64,000 nucleotides of DNA, from the NCBI GenBank assembly GCA_002633005.1, contig NMRA01000100.1, forward strand, positions 148,469 to 212,468, written 5' to 3'. The notes beneath the pieces were generated by a model. That model was not told the origin of the DNA. It saw nothing but the letters and a program-made list of their open reading frames with translations, and made no database searches. Positions 56,584-64,000 of this stretch are shown here, piece by piece; the first letter of the stretch is position 1; every line of letters begins with the position of its first letter. The translations under genes were made by a program, and so were the position numbers. Origin of the DNA: Phoronis australis (taxonomy: Eukaryota > Phoronida > Phoronidae).

Positions 56584-57420
56584 AGGAGATCACGCAGCAG
56601 TGAACAACGAGAAGGCTGCGCCACCTCCATGGCCACTTCGCCCAGGTATTGGGGCGCCATTGGGGTTCGTCCAATGGCGAGGTGCGGTGAACCAGACTCC
56701 AGTAGGAATCGACTCAGCGGAACCTGCTGTAGCCCCTTGTTTTGGAACTTTAGAAACCGCTTTACATGTCCGGCAAAGCCAAAGTGGCAGTTTCTAAAGT
56801 ACCCAGACCACTGGAGTACATCCTCGGGCGCACCTCGAAAACATTGGAAATGCATATTCAAGTCTGCACCACAGTGGCACTTCAGGTGGTCAAAGACAAA
56901 GTCCTGGCCTTCCTGGAAGTGTGGGTTGTCGGGGAAACCACGAAGGTGGATTACCACGACTTTGTTTTTGAGGCTGGGGGAACTGGCCCTGACCTTAGCA
57001 AAGAGCCGCACCATTTCCTCCAAAGCCTCTTTTTGGCTTCTAGACCTACCTCACCTAAACCAGCCACAAAGGGCTATTTAGTAGCAGGGGGAGTCGTTCC
57101 AGAACACAGGGATTAGTTGTCTCTACCCTTTTGGGGTGGATACCCACCACAGCCTTCCAGCCATGTGGAAAACAGGAAGCCGTATTTCCAGTTTTCCACA
57201 TCGCAGAAAACTGCCGACTACGCCAATAGAAGGAGTCCAGGGCCAATGTGGTCCCGGATAAACCGGCAGAGAGTTGACGGATACGAAGGACTCGTCAAAG
57301 CCCAAATTGGACAAGCCCTAGTTAGATGCCTAGGCAGAATTAAGGTAGTCGTCCAACCAACGAAGGTAAGAAATGCTCAAAATCAAACAACTATCTGGAT
57401 TACGGCACAATACCTGTAGG
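56577..57420. other. GC-richer segment open in several frames, unidentified
   Basis: It starts exactly where the 76-bp array ends. Long frames overlap: 56577-57023 minus (148 codons, with VVVIHLRGFPDNPHFQEGQD), 56629-57081 plus (150 codons), 56766-57116 plus (116 codons) and 57117-57419 plus. The plus frame SRINRQRVDGYEGLVKAQIG ends at a donor-like GTAAGA (57366). Composition differs from its neighbours and suggests transposon-derived coding DNA, but neither the strand nor the family could be decided. Confidence 0.4.
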
Positions 57421-60400
57421 AGGTGAAGAAATGATGATTGATGAGAATTGATTGAGAAATTGAATGAAAGATACTGAATTGATGAGAAAGTATGGACGGT
57501 GGCAGAGTGTTACAACAACACAAATAAATCCCGTGGTACAAATAGACTATTAGGGGAAGACCAGGAAAGGTCACTGACCCAGCATCAAAACATTGTAATG
57601 AGGACAAAGCAATGTAGCTTACATAAAATAATGTAATGCTAATAAATAATATTTGATGCATATTTTAGGTAGATTACATCATCTGTGAAAGCTTACCTTA
57701 CTTTTTATATCCGAATATCATTTTTGAAGATGAGCAGCAATCTTCAGGCAGATTGCTAAATAAATCTCGGCATCATTTTGGAGTGTCGTTCTGGACACTC
57801 TAAACAAACGCACCGTTATTTTGTACCCATCAGCAGTAGCATTGTAATGTTCCAGTGTTGCCCTTAGAATGTCTTGTTCTCTTGATTCGATTTTCCTCTT
57901 GTAATATCTCACCGTGCTTAGGGTAAAATAATGAAAAAAGTGATAATTAAAACTTGGCACTTTATTTGTTCAAGATCAGACGATACAAGCATGTGGAACA
58001 ATACGGGTAAATATAGGTCACAAACCAGGCAGCTTACTCTTGACCGTTCTGGCTTCGCTCTAGGCAATCTGGCATAGCGCGAAACGGTTCAGATTTTTAG
58101 TGCCCCTAGTATTTATGTGTGCGAATCTTATTTTCTGTATTCCAAACTGGTGTGTTATAGACTTGTCCGAAATGGACTGGGGTAGCGATGCCAAATGAAG
58201 GTCACGGCCCCAAGGCAGCAATCTTAACCTCCATCTTTAAGGTGGTCCAGTCCTTGTTGTGGTTTCAGTATTCGGTGTTCTAAGTTAACCTCGATGGGTT
58301 TTGTATATACACTTCTGTACTATCTGGAATAATGAAGTGACACTGAAAATTGCATTAACTCCATTTAGCATACTCTGCTACACCACATCTCGTCAAGGCC
58401 TCAAGGGCATGGACCACCATAAGACAAAGTAATTGAACCGTGAGATGAACATTCTGCTCGTAAGAATTCACTATGGCGTAAAGCACCACGTAGCAATACA
58501 CAATGCTAAACGCTTCAAACCTTGTTGTACCCTATAATTATGGGACTAAAAGACAAGGAATGTGTGTGCAAGAGAAGAGCATTTGAGCACACCTGTTACT
58601 GTTGTCATTTTGGTAGGTGCATATCACCTCTCTACTCTTACACCTTTTCTTGAAGGTTTGTGCACCGCTAGTTTGCTCCTGCTTCTAAGTTGAATGTTGT
58701 TCAGACGGCCTTATCAGATTTATTGCTTAAGGACATGCTTGGTTTCCAAATTTTGTCATGTTAACACCAACCTCGCTTAGTTGCTGAAGGCTTGTGGGAG
58801 TTTCCTCCGTCAGTGCTCAGGCCATGAGTTCACGAGGGCCCTTAAATTTAACTCATCACATTCTTCAAACTGCCGACAGTGGTCTCATTACGATTTGTTA
58901 ATTGAACGCACATCTCAGAAATGGTTTGCTTGAGCTAAAAAGAGTTGCAGAATGAACATTCATTTTAAAGGGATTCCGACACTTGTAGCAACACTGACCT
59001 GCTTTATTATGTGCAATGGAAGGAATCATTTTCTTAGAGGTGCAAATATTCACGGTTATCTATTAATTAATGTTTTGCATGTCGTTGAGAATTGATCACC
59101 TCTCATTACCGTATTTGTTATAAGTGATGTCTCTGTCTCTAGTCCTGTTTGTAACTTTTCAACGTGCTTTGTTCAAATGCCAGTTTTGTTTTTATATTGA
59201 CTTTGGTGCGTGGCAGTTTTGTTTTTACAACCAACCTGCTCCATTCAACGCCTTCATTGACTGAATATTTTAATTTATGAATACATATGCTGATTGAAAA
59301 ATGTTTAGCGTGTTTATTAAAATGTGCCTATGAAATAAACTGTTATAATAAAAATACGTATTGTTTCTTCATTAGCTGTTTTAAAAACGTCTTATTTTTT
59401 GTATAGATAATGTAGAGTACCATACAGGCTTGCATTGCATCTTAACTAGTTCTTCCAGGAATACAAACTGTCGGTTCATTCTCTACCTCAGTGTGAAATT
59501 TTAAAAAACAGTGTCCCTGGACGAAAGTATTATTGAACTCCGTTTCTGCGTATTTGTGACCTGAAATCACACTTTTTACTGTCTCTGGACTCAGTGAGGT
59601 CTGTACATTTAGCAATATAATATCTGTCGAATTGGTAACGTTCAGCGTTCCAGAAAAGTAACAAAGTTGTCGTGTTAAATACTAATTGTGATAACTGTTC
59701 TAATGCCAATTATGTCCATACGGGCAAGTGAAGAGCTTCGAACTCAGCTGCTTTTAGTGCCATGCGTGGAAATACGTCCACAGTTGAATGAACTTACTGC
59801 CTGTTCAAAATGGATCATATGCAGATTGCCAGGCTTAGCTGAGAAGTAGGTCTTAAAGCCTGTAGTAAATGGCAACACCTGTAAATTTGGTTCCTGTAGT
59901 ATGTTAAGAGCATCGAATAACACCCGCACGCAATGGTGTCCTGTTCAGATCCCTATTTAATACAACTGTTATCGGACTTCCGTATTTTTGCCTGGGATCT
60001 CGCGGTGATGCAACATGACGCGAAAAGGCAGCTTCACTTATCATTTGACGGCCTACATTTGGGTGAATGAGTACGCGTTTTCTTATTTTGATAAGGCTTT
60101 GCTAGGACTACATGGTCAGCCAAATACATCTAATATAATAAAATTCCGTTGAAGTTAGGCTTGAAGTCTAATGGAAATACAGACAATAAAAACATATTTG
60201 CATGCACAAGTAACATACGTCAGAGTACTTATCGTAATATTTCTAGATGTCTGGAAAATTAATCAAAATGGTTAGACCTTATACAGTGAAGTGTAGTCTA
60301 GAATTTCCAAATTTCTGTATTATTATATTCTTTTTTTTTTAGAAAATGATGTGCTGAAAAGATATTTTTGGAACTGTTTTAATAAAGCTGGTTTGCACTA

Positions 60401-61128
60401 AAATTATTTTTTACTTGTTTGTTTGCGAAAATGCTTCGAGCATTGTTACCACAATTTTCATGTTTTTGGTCTGAGTTTTTAAAAAACTTGATGAAGTTAA
60501 GAATAAAACCCGAATAACACGAAACATTGGACGAACTGACATAACTCCACGTTTGATCAATCTTGTGTTTTCGCAATGACTATCTCGGCACACAAAATAG
60601 GTTATTTAAATGAGAATGGTGTCCAGCGTAATGCATTTTGATTGTTTGAAATGACTTATACAGCGGGTATAAATCTTCTACTGTTCAAGCAATTTTATTA
60701 CATTTTTCTATACTAATAAAATATTGGAACATTGAGTTTCTCTTTAATTAATGACATGATTAATTACTGAGTCAAACGAAAATAAATAGGAACTTGAACC
60801 TTAAATTAGAGGCTTTGCATGAAAAGATCCCGATTTGTTTTTGATAATATTAAAAATTCAGTGCAGAGTTTGCTCTCGGTTGGTAATGAAAACAACAGCA
60901 TAAGAAGGGGAAATCTTGGTTTTCACAGGTCCAACAACACGCAGTAGATTTAGGGAACCTGAGAAACCCTATTTGAGACTGTTTCTTGCAATCGGGCATA
61001 GGAGATCAGGAGATGCTCTGAAAGGAAAGGAACAATTATATTTTGGGACATTCATTATGTTTTATAGTCATACAATTGTCATTTTTGATGCAGAAAAAAA
61101 CATCGACAAACGTCGTTTGATCACATCT
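57421..61128. other. intergenic DNA with no recognised feature
   Basis: 3.7 kb of AT-rich sequence. Short frames are within chance expectation, and no repeat with clear boundaries was found. Confidence 0.45.
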
Positions 61129-61531
61129 GGGCCCGGTCTCCAATCTTTGTACTCGAAATGGAACTCGAAATTAGGTTTGGCATTTTCTACTCTACTTTTG
61201 GGCGAACTCAAGATAAGTGTCTATTATTCTATGCTCGAGTACACAATAACTTTCGTAGATAATTTATTGCCCATAGTTCACAGTTTGTAAACCCAATGTT
61301 AAAGCAATAAGGTCGAGTTTGAACTCGAAATTTCGAGTTTTTACTCGAGTTTGTAGCACGAATGTAAGGGTCTTCAAGGGCAAACTTGAACTAGAAACTC
61401 CTATGCATAAACTATAATGTATTCGAGCACAGTCTGATACCCAATTATCTTAAGTTCGCACAAAAGGAGCAGAGAAATTGCCAAAAATAGTTTCGAGTTC
61501 GTTTCGAGTACAAAGATTAGAGACCGGGCCC
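61129..61531. mobile_element. 403-bp foldback MITE
   Basis: GGGCCCGGTCTCCAATCTTT at 61129 is inverted at the other end (…AGATTAGAGACCGGGCCC, ending 61531). The arms stay similar for roughly 140 bp, including GGCATTTTCT / AGAAATTGCC and the ACTCGAAA phrases. The 124-codon plus frame covering the left arm is therefore not regarded as a gene. Confidence 0.8.
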
Positions 61532-62112
61532 TGGAAGGCGTTGCATGCCCGTAGCCAGTTTTGTGTGGGGGTGGTTCGAATTTCCAGAAAGGTGGGGCTT
61601 CGATATTTTGCAAACGTCAACACTAAAGAGTTTTCAGTTAGACCCTTGACGTAATTTAATTAGGGGAAGGGGAAATCTGTGTACACAACAATGACTTTGA
61701 GTTCTATGTTCCTGAGATGAGACGGACACGAAGATGCCCTGACGGTTATCTCCCGCCAAACTTTCAAATCAGGCGTGCTTATACAATTACACCTCTTACA
61801 TACTCGGACGGAAATTTTTAGTCTGAAAATGACTTGACGAAATATCTTGTATTTTTGCGTGTTGCATCGCTGGAAATTCGAACGGTCCACTATTTTGAAG
61901 GTTCACTATTTCGAAGGTTCACTACTCTGAAAATATCTAAAATTTCAGTCTCGGGTGTAATTTGTATATTTTGCTTGCAAAAGTAAACGATTCTTCGGTT
62001 ATTAGGTGCATTGAGTTGTGTACCTATACCGAAAACAACGTCCGGGTACAATCGATTTAATGCGCGTACGAAATTGCCCGCATGCCATGAATACGAAAAA
62101 TGAATACGTACT

Positions 62113-62690
62113 TGTATTTTTAAAAAGATCCAAACCCGGATTTGGCCTATTGACAGATACTGAAAACGACTTTCCTGTCCATTTCTCTGAAATAAAATAA
62201 TACTCTGTAACCTCGGCAACCCTCTATGATTGCATAAAATTTTGAAAATTCCTTTCAACGTTTGCTAAACGGGCAGGCGTGATCTACGCTTTTAACGAAG
62301 TACACGGCAACTGTGTAAAGAGACCGCCCACCAAGGACCATAAGGCTCAAACTGAAACATGGGGTGTATGAATTGTTAATTGATTCCTTCCTTAACCAAG
62401 AGGATACAAAACCCTGTTTTGATTAGTTCAACCAAGCCTCGTTCTCTCACCTGGTGATGTATTATTTGCGTGAATCTTGAAAGCTAAAGCAGGAATCAAC
62501 TGAGAATTCATACTCACTGACTCACGAATTGGTCATTGTCGTCCTTGGTGGGTGGTCTTTTCCCACAGTTGTCGTGTAACTCGCTAAAAGCTTGCCTCTA
62601 TAGCATACTTTGAAAGAAGTTTTCCAATTTTCCTCAAAAGTCGTTTTTAGTATCTGTTAATAGGCCAAAGCCGGGTTTGGTATATTTTTA
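62113..62690. mobile_element. long inverted repeat, about 580 bp
   Basis: The left arm 62113-62338 (ATCCAAACCCGGATTTGGCC, then GACCGCCCACCAAGGAC) is repeated inverted at 62540-62690 (GTCCTTGGTGGGTGGTC, then GGCCAAAGCCGGGTTTGG). A 200-bp loop lies between. Probably a decayed MITE. Confidence 0.7.
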
Positions 62691-64000
62691 ATTTGGAAGA
62701 TTGACGCCAGTGATGCATTGGCAGGTGACAGAACGAGGAAATCGTTAAAACAGAGTTTGTTATACTTTTATAAGAATATGAAGTAGGAATATTGATGAAT
62801 TATCAACCACGATAGATTCAACAAATCCATGTCAAGGTCGTATCATTTCACAGCGCGACTGAGCCAGTTTAGGGCCGCTGCGCTTCAACCTGTCGAAATT
62901 AAATGTAGCTAGTAGGCTCTCCTGTCCCAGCCATTTTTCACGAAGTCAGAGAGTCTCATTCAATTTAAAACCGCCGTTGGTCGTCGCAGACTGGACTCGT
63001 GTCCTAGATGTTGTACCTATTTGAGGAGTCGTTCGTTAGATCCAAGAATCGCGATTGGCAGCGTTTAGAACTGAGCACATTTGTAAACAATGCAAGCAAT
63101 GTTTTAAAACTATTCAACTATTGCACACCCTTTAAAATACATGGCCACAAATACAATACTTTATTCGAACGTGTCAGTTCCGACTAATCAGCAGACAATC
63201 AGAGTAGTGAACTGTCATAGTTCTGTTTTCGGAATTCAAGTAGTGAACTTTCAAAGGTAATTAACCTTCGCAATCGTGACACTTAACCTTGGAAATCTTT
63301 TCCATCAAATTTGTTGCTCGTATGAAGTTTGCGAGGCTGTGTACCATTGACACTGACAAGAGAATTAATACTTTCTTCATTGACCAAAGTTTTTATTAGA
63401 TGTGACTTACACAAGGCACACACGTGTACACGCAGCATATCAGTCCACCAATCCACAGTCAAAGTGGACACTGGATGAACAACAATCATTTGACGATCAC
63501 CTTCAATTCGAAATTTGAAAACACCTGAACTTTACCACACTATGCTAGCAAGTGTACCAAAATAGCAGATAACAAACCTATTTTCTGCTGTTTTGTTTCT
63601 TGGTCGATTTTAAGGCATTCACACCACACTACTTTTTGGAGCTCTTTCGCTGCTGTATAGCTTAGCACGTTTTGATATTTACTTCGAGACTCCCTTGTAA
63701 CCCTATGATGTAGTAACCACACGCGTTCAATGCGATGAATGACGTAAAGCCTACTGAAATGGTCAGCACGATCCTGTCATCCACGCACATACCACTCGGG
63801 CGATGTTGGCGGGTACAGCCCGATGGTTACGTGAGGCGCTTTGAATCAGAAGCAAATTCAAAAATACTTCTTAGTTAATTATCATTGTACTTAGTAGTAC
63901 CAGTATTAGTTGCTGTTGTTGTCCATCTATATCATGTTTTTATAGGCTGGGGCTAGATCTTTTCCGCGGAGGGTTCGACCTCCCCCCTGGCGACGTGCCT
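62691..64000. other. right edge, intergenic with one candidate exon
   Basis: Nothing firm. A possible minus-strand exon at 63394-63533 is listed separately. Confidence 0.4.
63394..63533 (-). CDS. candidate internal exon of an unknown minus-strand gene
   Basis: Between an acceptor-like AAAGTTCAG and a donor GTAAGT (minus strand) lies an open segment reading VFKFRIEGDRQMIVVHPVST and LTVDWWTDMLRVHVCAL. Composition looks protein-like and both splice sites are reasonable, but no partner exon or family was recognised, so boundaries are approximate and it may be chance. Confidence 0.25.

Noticed and set aside
60916-61290. 124-codon plus-strand ORF
   Set aside because: More than half of it is the left arm of the inverted repeat at 61129-61531, and the residues match no family.
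61890-62258. 122-codon minus-strand ORF
   Set aside because: It overlaps the arm of the 62113-62690 inverted repeat and has no recognisable motif; most likely chance.

Overview
The window is 64 kb of animal nuclear DNA. The evidence is GT-AG introns with matching phases, genes with clear metazoan counterparts, tRNA-derived SINEs, many short inverted-repeat transposons, and an AT-rich background. Two places where un-merged, overlapping contigs were joined differ by about 2.5% (counted by eye over 760 aligned bases). That level of allelic divergence is typical of broadcast-spawning marine invertebrates. A non-vertebrate deuterostome such as a hemichordate or lancelet would fit, but the sequence alone does not settle the species.

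Three protein-coding genes can be supported. On the left, on the minus strand, are the first three coding exons of an MSL3-like gene (chromo-barrel protein of the MSL histone acetyltransferase complex); the gene runs off the window edge. Head to head with it, with only 186 bp between start codons (3677-3862), begins CWF19L2, a CwfJ-domain protein of the late spliceosome. It is complete on the plus strand from 3863 to 43900: 17 coding exons, all phases compatible, 896 residues. Inside its 19.3-kb first intron, on the opposite strand, lies a single-exon gene for a seven-transmembrane receptor with an N-terminal somatomedin-B-like domain (9744-12925). The receptor looks like two overlapping ORFs only because an assembly join (one N at 11675) repeats 760 bp. 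Collapsing the repeat gives one 806-residue frame.

The rest is introns and intergenic DNA crowded with repeats. The list includes inverted-repeat elements, one with an 8-bp target duplication (4399-5162) and one with perfect 24-bp termini (8101-9522); a tRNA-SINE with a perfect 13-bp target duplication (26842-27110); and a second tRNA-SINE family (near 4.2 and 38.3 kb). A long repeat family occurs at 33.1-34.6, 42.3-43.3 and 53.4-55.1 kb, and its internal units carry motifs matching the CTCF consensus. Several minisatellites occur, the most striking a 76-bp array at 55.4-56.6 kb with alternating unit types. From 45.3 to 52.3 kb is a nest of decayed minus-strand transposon genes, including a P-like transposase fragment in three copies and a retroelement gag-like ORF. 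A second un-merged contig overlap (N at 50101) lies within it.

From 57.4 kb to the right edge no gene can be supported beyond one weak candidate exon near 63.4 kb. No rRNA gene, true tRNA gene, CRISPR array or bacterial operon was seen.
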